A stretch of 53,686 nt of DNA from positions 1-53,686 of the forward strand of contig CAJWLO010000017.1 of the NCBI GenBank assembly GCA_913043235.1. Reading direction: 5' to 3'. The notes beneath the pieces are model-generated. The model was not told the origin of the DNA. It ran no database searches and saw only the letters and a list, made by a program, of their open reading frames with translations. Within the stretch, counting starts at the first letter, position 1; every line of letters begins with the position of its first letter. This DNA comes from an uncultured Fidelibacterota bacterium (GTDB taxonomy: Bacteria > Fidelibacterota > Marinisomatia > Marinisomatales > UBA1611). Made by a program: the position numbers and the translations under genes. Shown here piece by piece: positions 1-8,953 of this stretch.

Positions 1-2
1 AA

Positions 3-425
3 AAACATGGCAAGATTATGCAATTTTGGGGAGATGAAATCATTAAATTCCCAGAATTATTGAAACAAGTTCCTTTAAATAGCGTAGTAATGGAATGGGG
101 ATATGAAGCAGATCATCCTTTTGGGGAAAATCTTGAGAAATATAAAACAGCAGATTTGCCTGTTTATGTTTGTCCTGGAACGAGTAGTTGGAATAGTGTT
201 ACGGGATTAGCAGATAAAGGAATTGCAAATATAAGAAATGCTGCGGAAGCTGGTTTAAAATTTCAATCTGAAGGATTTCTTAATACTGATTGGGGAGATA
301 ATGGGCATTGGCAGCCATTACCAGTATCTTTTTTAGGATATATGTATGGAGCAGGTGTTAGCTGGGGAGTTGAGGAGAATAAAAACATTGATATAATCAA
401 GAATTTAAATATACATGCTAAATAA
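3..425 (+). CDS. GH20 beta-N-acetylhexosaminidase-like protein, 3' part only (5' end outside window)
   Basis: The open frame runs in from the left edge, so the start is missing; the methionine at position 18 is internal. The visible part resembles the C-terminal half of a GH20 catalytic barrel: the stretch FLNTDWGDNGHWQPLP followed by an aromatic segment ending in GVSWG is typical of family 20 glycoside hydrolases, which remove terminal N-acetylhexosamine from glycans. The reading ends soon after NIHA, where relatives as I recall them continue for tens of residues, so the 3' end also seems cut. The stop lies inside the convergent gene at 405-2042, which is also incomplete. Family call is from motif memory; a related hydrolase is possible. 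Confidence 0.55.
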   Translation, partial: KHGKIMQFWGDEIIKFPELLKQVPLNSVVMEWGYEADHPFGENLEKYKTADLPVYVCPGTSSWNSVTGLADKGIANIRNAAEAGLKFQSEGFLNTDWGDNGHWQPLPVSFLGYMYGAGVSWGVEENKNIDIIKNLNIHAK

Positions 426-2042
426 TGCTGGATTTGGTTCATTTGGATCCATGGAATATCCAGCTGCACCACTGAAACCATCATAATCTCCTACCATGGC
501 CATGGAAATAAGCATGCGCTCATCGTTGAGCTCAAAAATTTCCCAGTAATATTTCATGAAATCGTCGTCATTCGTGTGAATCCCCGGATTATAACCACTC
601 TTATCGCCCACGATAACGTCCGCATCAAAATAAAACCCTAGTGTCATTTCCCGGTAATCAAATCCTTTTCCTCGATTTATTTTTGTACCATCAGGCATAA
701 TCATACCTTCTCCACATTTTTGCTCACCAAAATCATTGAAAACAGGGTTTCCAAATTCATCTTCTGCGCACCAGTCTCCACTTTCATTGCGAATTTTAAC
801 TGTAACAAATAGGACATCTTCTGCGTAAGAGACACCATAGGAATGACCTTCTGCCATGATGCGCAGACCCATAGGATATCCAGTCTGTTCATATTCATTA
901 TTAGTATTAACATTATTTCCCCTATGGGCCCAGCGGTCATCGAATTCCATATATACATCCATATCAGAAACAAATCTTCCAGGTACATTTTCCCAGCAGT
1001 CGGGATCCTTTCGAGATTGATTACAGCCAGGAAGGTTAGTATTATAATCCTGGGCCCACCACCCAGGCCAGAAGGATTCTTCTTTACCTGTTTCAGGGTT
1101 TAATCGAATTGGCCATGTGTCGGAATAAGCACTATGAGCTAAAAGTGGGTATGTATCTTCCGGATCAGTGACATAGGTATTCCCAAATAATTCTCCGTTT
1201 GTTACCTCTGTATTATGGGTTTTTATCCGAGCTTTACTAGATGCATGCCATTCACCATTAATAGAGCCCGCGATCCTTGTCAGCCAGGATTCTGCTACAT
1301 TAGCGCCAAAATAAGAATATTCATCATCTAATGTCCATTCTTCCAGATCGGGACCATAATTATAAAAATCAAACTGTTCTTCACGGCGAATTAAGTCTGG
1401 ACGCAGTGCCCAGGGATAAATGAACCCTATTCTCGAAGAAGCATGATTGGGATCCAATGCTTCTGAAACACTAATTATTATTTTTCTATTTAAATCATCC
1501 ATAACCCATTGATATGGTCCATTTATTTGATTCACAGATTTTTTCTTAGCAATACTATCTGGTTCCCAATGCCCATTATCTTCATCTGCATCAAATATTA
1601 TTCCAACAAAGTTTGTATCTCCATCTACAAACCAATCATCATAAGCATCATTTGATTCCCAGATACCATATAGAGTTTTACCGTCCATATCCACAATGTA
1701 TTCAATATTATTCCATTCATATTTTGAAGAATATTTCTGGCCTGGTACTCCAGCTAAAAATGCCACGGATGGTAAATAAGAATATTCTCCCCAAACACCC
1801 ATTGGGTGTTCGTCCCAGTTAATAAAATTCCCATAATTTGACAGGGCAGTTTGCGCCTTGCCCTGTAACAGATAACCCAAGGCACGGTCATTCATAGGAT
1901 TAGTGGGAAAAGGATTATCCCCAATCTTGGAAATTGACTCGGAATGAAACAGGTCTGGAGCCCGACCGCTCGAATACTTTCTTTCTGCCCCAAGACAAAA
2001 ATAATAGCAAAAAACAATCGAAAACAGAACCTCTTTCGACAC
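405..2042 (-). CDS. Secreted protein of unknown function, probably truncated at its 3' end
   Basis: This reads as 545 residues from a GTG start at 2042, 5 bases after the aminotransferase stop. The N terminus (SKEVLFSIVFCYYFCLGA) looks like a signal peptide. The body is acidic and rich in Asp, Asn, Trp and Tyr, as in exported proteins of this lineage, and I recognise no catalytic family. It ends abruptly at NEPNPALFSMYI, without the T9SS sorting domain seen on other exported proteins here. Its last 21 bases overlap the convergent hexosaminidase fragment. Both genes seem to lose their ends at the same place, so the protein is probably truncated. A natural 21-base convergent overlap is the alternative. 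Confidence 0.6.
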   Translation of the reverse strand: MSKEVLFSIVFCYYFCLGAERKYSSGRAPDLFHSESISKIGDNPFPTNPMNDRALGYLLQGKAQTALSNYGNFINWDEHPMGVWGEYSYLPSVAFLAGVPGQKYSSKYEWNNIEYIVDMDGKTLYGIWESNDAYDDWFVDGDTNFVGIIFDADEDNGHWEPDSIAKKKSVNQINGPYQWVMDDLNRKIIISVSEALDPNHASSRIGFIYPWALRPDLIRREEQFDFYNYGPDLEEWTLDDEYSYFGANVAESWLTRIAGSINGEWHASSKARIKTHNTEVTNGELFGNTYVTDPEDTYPLLAHSAYSDTWPIRLNPETGKEESFWPGWWAQDYNTNLPGCNQSRKDPDCWENVPGRFVSDMDVYMEFDDRWAHRGNNVNTNNEYEQTGYPMGLRIMAEGHSYGVSYAEDVLFVTVKIRNESGDWCAEDEFGNPVFNDFGEQKCGEGMIMPDGTKINRGKGFDYREMTLGFYFDADVIVGDKSGYNPGIHTNDDDFMKYYWEIFELNDERMLISMAMVGDYDGFSGAAGYSMDPNEPNPALFSMYI

Positions 2043-2047
2043 TATGC

Positions 2048-3157
2048 TTATAGAGAGTCTATAAAATCAGCAATCCTGTCGAGCCCATTCTGTACGTAAT
2101 CGGCTGGCGTCCCATAACCGATACGCACATAACCCTCCAAGCAGTGCCATTTCCCCGCTGTAATTAATACACTGAAATTATCTCGAAGCTTGTAAACAAA
2201 ATTTTCGGAAGGCATATCAATATTAAGACGTGCAAACGTAATCGCTGCTGCCTGAGGACGCGTTACTGTAAGCCCTGGAACATTTTCTGCCCATCTGATT
2301 AACATATCTAGATTATGATTCAGGTGTGTTTTAGTTCTATTTAATATTTTCATCCTTCTATCGTAGGTCATGATTCGAGACGCCACCCAGTCACTTAAAT
2401 AGGCGACATTAATGACCGTATAATCATGGAATGACCAAGCTCTATTAATATATTCTTTAGATCCTACACTCCAACCCATCCGCAAACCAGGCAAACTGTA
2501 TGCTTTAGAAAGACCAGCATTTACCACTGTTTTATCCGTGGCACCGGCAAAGGAACGGCACTCGATACCATTCAATTCTGCCCCCCGGTAAACCTCATCA
2601 GAAAGCAACCAACAGTTGGCTTCCTCGCTAATGGCTATCACTCCGTTCATTACTTCATCAGACATGACCGCTCCTGTTGGATTATTGGGATTGCATACTG
2701 CGATCATTTTGGTTTTACTTGTAACCATTGCTTTAACTTCATCTAAGTCCCACTGCCAATCCAATTCTTCTCGAATAGGCAGTTCTTTTAATATAATACC
2801 AAAACTCCGCGCCAGACTAAAGATCTGGGGATAATTAGGTACCATATAGATTAATTCGTCTCCTGCTTCTAATTGGGTCATGACCGATAGGAAATTTGCT
2901 TCCGCCGATCCCGAAGTAATCAAAACATTCTCTATGGAAAAAGAATCACCATACATCTCAGCAATTCGTAAACGTAGGTTCGGGGAACCGTTGGTATACC
3001 CATAGAATTGTTCCAAATTTAATATTTCTCGCTGTTCATCTTTGGTTAATATCTCCGATAGTGCCAAAGGATGAACCCCACTCTCTGACAGGTTATAATC
3101 AACTTCATTTTCATAAAGGGACTGATTTCTCTCTAATTCAAAGATTTCAAATTTCAT
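2048..3157 (-). CDS. Class I/II PLP-dependent aminotransferase
   Basis: A 369-residue fold-type I aminotransferase. Family landmarks are NPNNPTG at residues 156-162, SDEVYRG at 186-192 (Asp that contacts the pyridine nitrogen), the PLP lysine K218 in SKAYSLPGLRMGW, and a C-terminal substrate-carboxylate arginine in YVRIGYG near residue 348. Length is a little short for the aspartate-aminotransferase family but complete. It overlaps the upstream reductase gene by 4 bases, so the two are translationally coupled. It probably moves an amino group to or from the substrate handled by the dehydratase and the cyclodeaminase-family enzyme of the same operon. Substrate is not readable from sequence; distant similarity to capreomycidine-synthase-type aminotransferases is from memory. 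Confidence 0.85.
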   Translation of the reverse strand: MKFEIFELERNQSLYENEVDYNLSESGVHPLALSEILTKDEQREILNLEQFYGYTNGSPNLRLRIAEMYGDSFSIENVLITSGSAEANFLSVMTQLEAGDELIYMVPNYPQIFSLARSFGIILKELPIREELDWQWDLDEVKAMVTSKTKMIAVCNPNNPTGAVMSDEVMNGVIAISEEANCWLLSDEVYRGAELNGIECRSFAGATDKTVVNAGLSKAYSLPGLRMGWSVGSKEYINRAWSFHDYTVINVAYLSDWVASRIMTYDRRMKILNRTKTHLNHNLDMLIRWAENVPGLTVTRPQAAAITFARLNIDMPSENFVYKLRDNFSVLITAGKWHCLEGYVRIGYGTPADYVQNGLDRIADFIDSL

Positions 3158-4107
3158 TTATTACTTTCCTCATATGATTTATATACTGCTGCTGCAATCT
3201 GTATATCTTGAACAGCAACCCCGGTAAGATCTGAGACTGTGATCTGATCTGCGGTTACTCTACCAGTTTTCGATCCGTTTAATATACTGCCTAGTTCCAC
3301 GATTTCATCTTCTCTAATTGATCCTGATTTTAACCCATGAAAAATTTCGCCACGTTCCCTGCACTGAGCAATACTATCTGCTATTACAAGATCAGAAATT
3401 TTTAAAATATCCGCTCCAAGTTCCTGTTTCGTAATGGTGTCAGAACCCATTGCAGTGATATGCGTTCCTGGAAGAATATCTCTGCCAGTAAGCAGTGGTT
3501 CCGATGAAGCTGTGGTTGAAATAATTAGGTTACATCCCTTGGCTACATCTTGTGGTGATGAACTAAAGTCTACTTTGAAACCATCCTTGGCCATATCCGT
3601 TTGATATATTTCCATTTTTTCTGTATTTCTTCCCCAGACTAACACCTGGCGACAGGGTGTAATATCTTTTAGATATTGCACCTGCATTCGGGCCTGAAGA
3701 CCAGTTCCAAGAATACCAATACAATTGACTTCAATGGCAAATAGGTCCGCACAGATAGCCCCGGCAATAGCAGTACGAACATCCGTAAGATAAGCATCAT
3801 CCAGTAGGATAGCTTCACATTGCCCGGTCTCCTGTTTAAAGAGCAGCATCATTCCCTGACCATTTGGAATGCCCAGCTTATCATTGTTGAAAAAACCTGA
3901 TGCAATCTTGATAACATAAAATTCTTCTGCAATAATATATCCGTATTTAATATGGACATCCCCAGGAGGGTCATCAAAATTAAGTTCTCCCACTGGGGGC
4001 ACAACTGATCTCCCTTCAGAATAGGCAATAAATCCTTCTTTTATAAGAGGTATTAGGTCCAGCTCCTTGACTAATGCTTTTATTTCTTTATAGTACAGAA
4101 TTTTCAT
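3154..4107 (-). CDS. Ornithine cyclodeaminase / mu-crystallin family NAD(P)-dependent enzyme
   Basis: A 317-residue protein, full length for the family. The Rossmann glycine motif GILGTGLQAR is at 131-140, the family signature YLTDVRTAIAGA at about 106-117 and the conserved Asp segment SDLTGVAVQD at about 292-301. Members include ornithine cyclodeaminase, alanine dehydrogenase, EutC of ectoine breakdown and BhcD iminosuccinate reductase of the beta-hydroxyaspartate cycle. Placed between a threonine-dehydratase-like enzyme and an aminotransferase, with 4-base overlaps on both sides, it more likely interconverts an imine and an amino acid than cyclises ornithine. That role is an inference from neighbours. 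Confidence 0.85.
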   Translation of the reverse strand: MKILYYKEIKALVKELDLIPLIKEGFIAYSEGRSVVPPVGELNFDDPPGDVHIKYGYIIAEEFYVIKIASGFFNNDKLGIPNGQGMMLLFKQETGQCEAILLDDAYLTDVRTAIAGAICADLFAIEVNCIGILGTGLQARMQVQYLKDITPCRQVLVWGRNTEKMEIYQTDMAKDGFKVDFSSSPQDVAKGCNLIISTTASSEPLLTGRDILPGTHITAMGSDTITKQELGADILKISDLVIADSIAQCRERGEIFHGLKSGSIREDEIVELGSILNGSKTGRVTADQITVSDLTGVAVQDIQIAAAVYKSYEESNK

Positions 4108-5060
4108 AATAATCCCTTTAATGTATTTAGGTTAAAATTTCCACCGCAGATAACAACTCCTACTTTTTTTTCTTTCAGGTTCTGTTTCTTTTGTAACATG
4201 GCAGCTACAGCTACGCCCGCTGCTCCTTCCAAAAGCTGGTGTTCGTGTTTCATATACAAGATCATAGCTTTTCTTATTTCTTTTTCCGTTACCATTACAG
4301 ATTCATCAATCATCTCGCAACAAATAGGAAACGTTATGGAATCTTTTTCTACTCCACCTGCAGTGCCATCCGATAGAGTGGGTTTTGATTCTATATCTAG
4401 AATCTTACCCGCTTCCATGGAATGGATCATTACAGCAGAATTTTTTGGAGAGCAACCAATAACATGGATATCAGGCCAAGTAGATTTTAGATAACTGGCA
4501 ATACCACTGATAAGTCCTCCACCGCCGATAGAGAGAATTAAAACATCCAATTTATCACCTTGGTCTTCTATTTCTACTCCAACCGTACCTTGCCCAGCAA
4601 TTACATAAGGATCATTATACGGAGAAATATATGTTTTCCCTGTTTTATTGGATACATCTCTGGCCTTTTTTTCACAATCGATACAGTCATTTCCAAAATG
4701 CTCAATCTCGGCACCGTATAGATTCATATTTTCAAGTTTAGTAGACGATGTATCCTTCGGAACATATATGGTACACTGTATATCCAGCTGTTGCGCACCA
4801 TAGGCCACGGCGGCGCCATGATTACCTGTAGAAGCAGAGATTACACCATTCTCACGTTTATCATTTGATAGGGAAAGAAGTTTATTTACAGCCCCCCGTG
4901 CCTTAAAAGAACCCGTTATCTGTAAGCTTTCCAGTTTAAACCACACTTCTGTATCTATTAATTCTGCAAAAGATGCTGATGAGATGAACGGTGTCCTACG
5001 AATGTAAGGGCGGATACGTTCTTCCGACTTTAAAATCTCACTGTGAATTGGCATATTCAT
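4104..5060 (-). CDS. Fold-type II PLP enzyme: threonine/hydroxyaspartate dehydratase or amino-acid racemase (EutB/BhcB-like)
   Basis: A 318-residue catalytic domain without the ACT-like regulatory domain of biosynthetic IlvA. PLP lysine K53 lies in GSFKARGA, the phosphate-binding glycine loop SIGGGGLISG at 177-186, DGTAGG at 231-236, a likely metal-site Glu in LEGAAGVA at about 277-284, and CGGN near 305. The family covers catabolic threonine dehydratase, serine racemase, hydroxyaspartate dehydratase and EutB. Start is the ATG at 5060; the end overlaps the next gene by 4 bases. A 74-base gap with an inverted repeat separates it from the upstream DUF1611 gene. Dehydratase versus racemase cannot be settled from sequence. 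Confidence 0.85.
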   Translation of the reverse strand: MNMPIHSEILKSEERIRPYIRRTPFISSASFAELIDTEVWFKLESLQITGSFKARGAVNKLLSLSNDKRENGVISASTGNHGAAVAYGAQQLDIQCTIYVPKDTSSTKLENMNLYGAEIEHFGNDCIDCEKKARDVSNKTGKTYISPYNDPYVIAGQGTVGVEIEDQGDKLDVLILSIGGGGLISGIASYLKSTWPDIHVIGCSPKNSAVMIHSMEAGKILDIESKPTLSDGTAGGVEKDSITFPICCEMIDESVMVTEKEIRKAMILYMKHEHQLLEGAAGVAVAAMLQKKQNLKEKKVGVVICGGNFNLNTLKGLL

Positions 5061-5084
5061 TTTATCTAATTATACATTTAACAA

Positions 5085-5129
5085 TTAATCAGATAAACAA
5101 TCATTTAATAATAATGTTTAATTGATTAA
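5085..5129. promoter_or_regulatory. Imperfect inverted repeat between the DUF1611 gene and the dehydratase gene
   Basis: Two 14-base arms (5085-5098 and 5116-5129) match as inverted repeats at 12 of 14 positions around a 17-base AT-rich centre. The pair fills most of the only real gap inside this operon. It could be an operator for a dimeric regulator, an mRNA stem-loop that stabilises or attenuates the distal genes, or chance in AT-rich DNA. No T-run follows, so it is not an obvious terminator. Confidence 0.3.
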
Positions 5130-5134
5130 CCTAC

Positions 5135-6157
5135 TTAAGACAATTCTTTTTCAATGGAGTTTATTAATTCTCCATCACCAAACCGAATTAGATCTGTTGC
5201 AGGCAAATTATACTGTTCTTCTATTTTTTTAATTTTTTCTATTGCCAAATTTTCAGGCATCTTCAAAGTCAGCAAGTTTATCCCCAAGAATTTTGAAGAT
5301 TTGAAATGCTTCATTAATGAAAGATGAAGATCCATAACTTCACCAATTGAAGCTATCGGATCATCAAAAACATCTAAGTCCCGTCCTGGTTCATCAGTCA
5401 TAACCATATAATCGGGCATAGCACCATGCATAAGCCCCAGTGTAACCCCAGCATAATACATATTTGTCAATGAGCCCTGCCCTTCAATAATTACTAAATC
5501 AACTTCATCTCCAAATGAGTCGATTACATATTCTATTTCACCTACCATAAAGTCAGCTACAACGGCATCAATAGGCACTCCGGATCCACTCAACATAATA
5601 CCAGTTTGCCCAGTACCTAAAAACCGTACATTTTTTCCTCGTTTTTTTAATCGCTCCGTTATTTCCCAAGCAGTGGTCATTTTCCCCGTATCGCAATCTG
5701 TTCCTACAATTAACAATACTTTCACTTTTCGTTTTTTCCAACTACCTTTAGAAAAATGGGGAGGATTTGGCGGGCAACGAAAGTCTTTTATAGTAATCGA
5801 ATTCTTTCTTGCAAGCGCAGAAAGTTCTGGATCGTCATTCAAAAACTGATGCATACCATTATAAATATCACAGCCATATTTTATCGCAGAGATGATTTCT
5901 TTTCGATACTCTTCATTTATAAATCCTCCTGGGGGAGCACTGCCAATGACTAGAGCATTAGGTATATAATCCCTTGCTTCTAAAAAAGTCGAAACAATAG
6001 GAATTTCCCCTCCATATCCCAGCACATCCTGTGCGGTCTGACCAGCATTTTCAGGGTCTATTACGCTACAAACATCTTCTGGGCGATAGCGAAGAAACAT
6101 ATTGCCTGTTTTATTCAACAAATAATCAAATGCACCAGGACATAAAATCGTAAACAC
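5135..6157 (-). CDS. DUF1611 family protein (DgcN-like, P-loop)
   Basis: A 340-residue protein with the DUF1611 layout: an N-terminal Rossmann-like half (to about residue 125, including SAPPGG) and a C-terminal P-loop half with VGTDCDTGKMTT at 151-162, GTGQTG at 181-186 and EGQGSL near 225-230. Recent work assigns one DUF1611 member, DgcN, as a D-glutamate N-acetyltransferase acting with the racemase-like DgcA; no DgcA is visible here. Start is a GTG at 6157, chosen because it opens directly into the conserved first strand. It heads the operon with the dehydratase, reductase and aminotransferase. D-amino-acid metabolism is a reasonable but unproven role. Confidence 0.75.
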   Translation of the reverse strand: MFTILCPGAFDYLLNKTGNMFLRYRPEDVCSVIDPENAGQTAQDVLGYGGEIPIVSTFLEARDYIPNALVIGSAPPGGFINEEYRKEIISAIKYGCDIYNGMHQFLNDDPELSALARKNSITIKDFRCPPNPPHFSKGSWKKRKVKVLLIVGTDCDTGKMTTAWEITERLKKRGKNVRFLGTGQTGIMLSGSGVPIDAVVADFMVGEIEYVIDSFGDEVDLVIIEGQGSLTNMYYAGVTLGLMHGAMPDYMVMTDEPGRDLDVFDDPIASIGEVMDLHLSLMKHFKSSKFLGINLLTLKMPENLAIEKIKKIEEQYNLPATDLIRFGDGELINSIEKELS

Positions 6158-6434
6158 AGGTAGAACTCGTTTCCTTAAAAAGGTGAATATTTTATTATAG
6201 TGATCAAATTATAATAATTGTATACAATCTAATAATGTGAATTATTCCTATTAACATTTTGATCTAAATACCCCTAGAAAACAAGAAATATATTACATTT
6301 CAAATATCATTAGGTTAAACAATTTGAGCCTAATATTCTTTTGATTAATGGTTATGATTTAGTATGGTTTATCGGGAAGTTGAATTGTTCTATTAATATA
6401 AATAAAAACTCATATCAGTCCGAACCTGACTTAG

Positions 6435-6508
6435 TGGGCGATGAGAGATTCGAACTCCCGACACCTGCGGTGTAAACGCAGTGCTCTAACCAACTGAGCT
6501 AATCGCCC
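6435..6508 (-). tRNA. tRNA-Val (anticodon TAC)
   Basis: On the minus strand the sequence folds as a complete cloverleaf: acceptor 5' GGGCGAT pairing with 3' ATCGCCC, D-arm AGCTCAGTTGGTTAGAGC, anticodon stem CTGCG/CGCAG around loop TTTACAC (anticodon TAC), and T-arm with GTTCGAATC. The discriminator base is A. No CCA is encoded. It lies between lon, which ends the other side of a 24-base gap upstream of it in map terms, and the DUF1611 gene. The roughly 275 bases to its left (6158-6434) are AT-rich and presumably carry the promoter of the DUF1611 operon. Confidence 0.95.
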
Positions 6509-6532
6509 TTTAGAAGTGGCGCGAAACTTACA

Positions 6533-8953
6533 TTATTTTTTTATTGTTCCCGTACTGCCTTTTGATTTATTGCGACCATTCAATATTCCAGGTATAGCAA
6601 CTTTCAACACATCACGAATTTCTTTAGCAAAATGGAAATTCAAATCTTTAGAAACGTGTTCTGGGACATCCTCAAGGTCTTTCCTGTTCAAATCTGGTAG
6701 GATCACTTCTTTAATACCTGATCTATGAGCTGCAGTAACTTTTTCTTTCACTCCACCGATGGGCAGTACATTTCCACGTAATGTGATCTCTCCAGTCATG
6801 GCGACCTTTTCTTTGACCGCTGTATTGGCAAGCAGCGATACCAAGGAAGTGACCATGCTCACACCAGCAGAGGGACCGTCCTTTGGGATGGCACCTGCGG
6901 GTACATGTACATGGATATCCGAAGTTTCATTAAAATCTGGATCAATACCAAAATCATCTGCGTGCGACCGTACATAGGTTAGCCCTGCGGTAGCCGATTC
7001 TTTCATTACATCACCCAATTGTCCTGTTAGGATTAGTTTTCCTTTTCCTTTCATCAAGGTGGATTCTACGAAGAGAATATCCCCACCTGCTGCCGTCCAA
7101 GCCAGACCGGTAACTACACCTGGCTTTGTTGCACGCTCAGCTAGTTCAGAGTGAAAGCGGGCTGCACCAAGATAATCACTGACTTTCGTCTTAGTAATTT
7201 TTATTTTTTTTGTTTTTTCCTCTACTTGCTTCCGGGCAACCTTCCGCAAAACATTAGCAATCTGCCGCTCCAGGTTACGGACCCCAGCTTCTCTTGTATA
7301 TGAGCGAATCAATTCTTTTATTGACCCCGAATCGAAGGCAACCTCACTTTTTGTCAAACCATTTTCTTCGACCTGTTTTGGGACCAAATGGCGTTTCGCG
7401 ATTTGGACTTTCTCGTCTTCGATGTAGCCAGAGAAATCCAATATTTCCATCCTGTCACGTAATGCTACAGGAATAGCATCTTGGTAATTGGCAGTAGCAA
7501 TAAACATAACATTACTTAAATCGAAATCAACTTCCAGGTAATGATCACTAAAAGAATGATTCTGTTCCGGGTCCAGTACTTCCAGCAACGCAGAAGATGG
7601 ATCACCACGAAAATCAGAACCAAGTTTGTCGATCTCATCCAGCATGAAAACAGGGTTATTTTTTCCTGCTTTTTTGATACTTTGGATCATCCGGCCTGGC
7701 AGCGCACCTATATAAGTACGCCGGTGACCCCGTATTTCAGCTTCATCCCGAATTCCCCCTAGTGATAATCTTACAAATTCACGTCCCATTGCACGGGCAA
7801 TGGATTTGCCGAGAGATGTTTTCCCTACACCAGGTGGACCACCAAAACATAAAATAGGTCCACGAACAGATCCGTTGGGATCTTTTTTCTGTTTGAGGTT
7901 TCGAACTGCAAGATACTCGATAATCCTTTCTTTGACTTTTTCTAAACCATAATGATCTTCATCTAATATTTTAAGGGCTTCCTTTAAGTCAATTCTGTCT
8001 TCCGTTGAATCACTCCAAGGGAGGTCAGCCAACCATTCAATATAGGTTCTGGAAACATTATACTCAGGAGACTGGGTTGGTATCCGAGACAAACGATCCA
8101 GCTCTTTCAGGGCTACTTTTTCTGCTTCTTCAGGCATTTTTGCCGCCTTGATTTTATCTTCTAGTTCCTTGAGTTCAACGCTGCCTTCATCCTCGCCTAA
8201 CTCTTTTTTAATTGTTTTCATTTGTTCACGTAGATAATACTCGCGCTGGGTTTTGGCAATTTCATCATGGACTTCCGACTGAATCTCTTCGCCCAGTTTA
8301 ATGCGCTGCATTTCCCGAGAAATCAAAGTCAGTGCTTTTTCAATGCGATTTTTTATATTCAATTCTTCAAGAATTTCTTGTTTTTCCTTATTGGGGACTG
8401 TCATAAGAGATATAGCTCGGTCCGTCAATCGGTTCGGCTTTTGAATATTGCTTAGCATTCCCGTATGCTCTTCAGTTAGATTGGGGGCTACGTTCATCAA
8501 TTCTGAGAACGATTTCCGAAGATTACTGGATAATGCTTCTACTTCGAGTTCGTTATCAAGGGGCTCATCATCCAGAGTATGAATTGCAGCCTTGTAATAA
8601 GGATCTACACTGGTATAATCTAAAATTTTGACCCTTGAAATACCTTGAACAATGGCCGATTTACTGTTATCTGGCATATCAAATACCTTCAGTACGTTGG
8701 CGAGTGTTCCATAGGAATAAAGATCCTTAGGCTCCGGGTCTTCTATTGAACCATCCTCCTGTGCAACCACAACAATGTATTTCCGCTTTGGATCCAGTTC
8801 ATCGATCAGTTTCAGGGAGCGCTCACGTCCAATATAGATTGGAATAACCTGTTGCGGAAAAAGTACCGTATTCCTTAGCGGCATAACCGGATACTGATCT
8901 GTATTTTCTATGGAAAAATTTTCGATTTCTTTTTCTGACATTTTATCAGTCAT
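6533..8953 (-). CDS. lon: Lon ATP-dependent protease
   Basis: 806 residues, complete LonA type: N-terminal substrate-binding domain (from about 20 to 215), coiled helical linker, AAA+ module with Walker A GGPPGVGKT at 371-379 and Walker B VFMLDEID at 435-442, and the Ser/Lys protease domain with S695 in KDGPSAG and K738 in GGVKEKV. The Ser-Lys spacing of 43 is as in E. coli Lon. It degrades misfolded and regulatory proteins in the cytoplasm. An AAGGA-type ribosome site lies just before the ATG at 8953. It stands alone with long gaps on both sides, so it is probably a single-gene transcript. Confidence 0.98.
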   Translation of the reverse strand: MTDKMSEKEIENFSIENTDQYPVMPLRNTVLFPQQVIPIYIGRERSLKLIDELDPKRKYIVVVAQEDGSIEDPEPKDLYSYGTLANVLKVFDMPDNSKSAIVQGISRVKILDYTSVDPYYKAAIHTLDDEPLDNELEVEALSSNLRKSFSELMNVAPNLTEEHTGMLSNIQKPNRLTDRAISLMTVPNKEKQEILEELNIKNRIEKALTLISREMQRIKLGEEIQSEVHDEIAKTQREYYLREQMKTIKKELGEDEGSVELKELEDKIKAAKMPEEAEKVALKELDRLSRIPTQSPEYNVSRTYIEWLADLPWSDSTEDRIDLKEALKILDEDHYGLEKVKERIIEYLAVRNLKQKKDPNGSVRGPILCFGGPPGVGKTSLGKSIARAMGREFVRLSLGGIRDEAEIRGHRRTYIGALPGRMIQSIKKAGKNNPVFMLDEIDKLGSDFRGDPSSALLEVLDPEQNHSFSDHYLEVDFDLSNVMFIATANYQDAIPVALRDRMEILDFSGYIEDEKVQIAKRHLVPKQVEENGLTKSEVAFDSGSIKELIRSYTREAGVRNLERQIANVLRKVARKQVEEKTKKIKITKTKVSDYLGAARFHSELAERATKPGVVTGLAWTAAGGDILFVESTLMKGKGKLILTGQLGDVMKESATAGLTYVRSHADDFGIDPDFNETSDIHVHVPAGAIPKDGPSAGVSMVTSLVSLLANTAVKEKVAMTGEITLRGNVLPIGGVKEKVTAAHRSGIKEVILPDLNRKDLEDVPEHVSKDLNFHFAKEIRDVLKVAIPGILNGRNKSKGSTGTIKK

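Noticed and set aside
2048-6157. Full beta-hydroxyaspartate cycle or ectoine degradation operon
   Set aside because: Only dehydratase- and reductase-type parts are present. The hydroxyaspartate aldolase, the class V aminotransferase and ectoine hydrolases are missing, so I kept it as unassigned.
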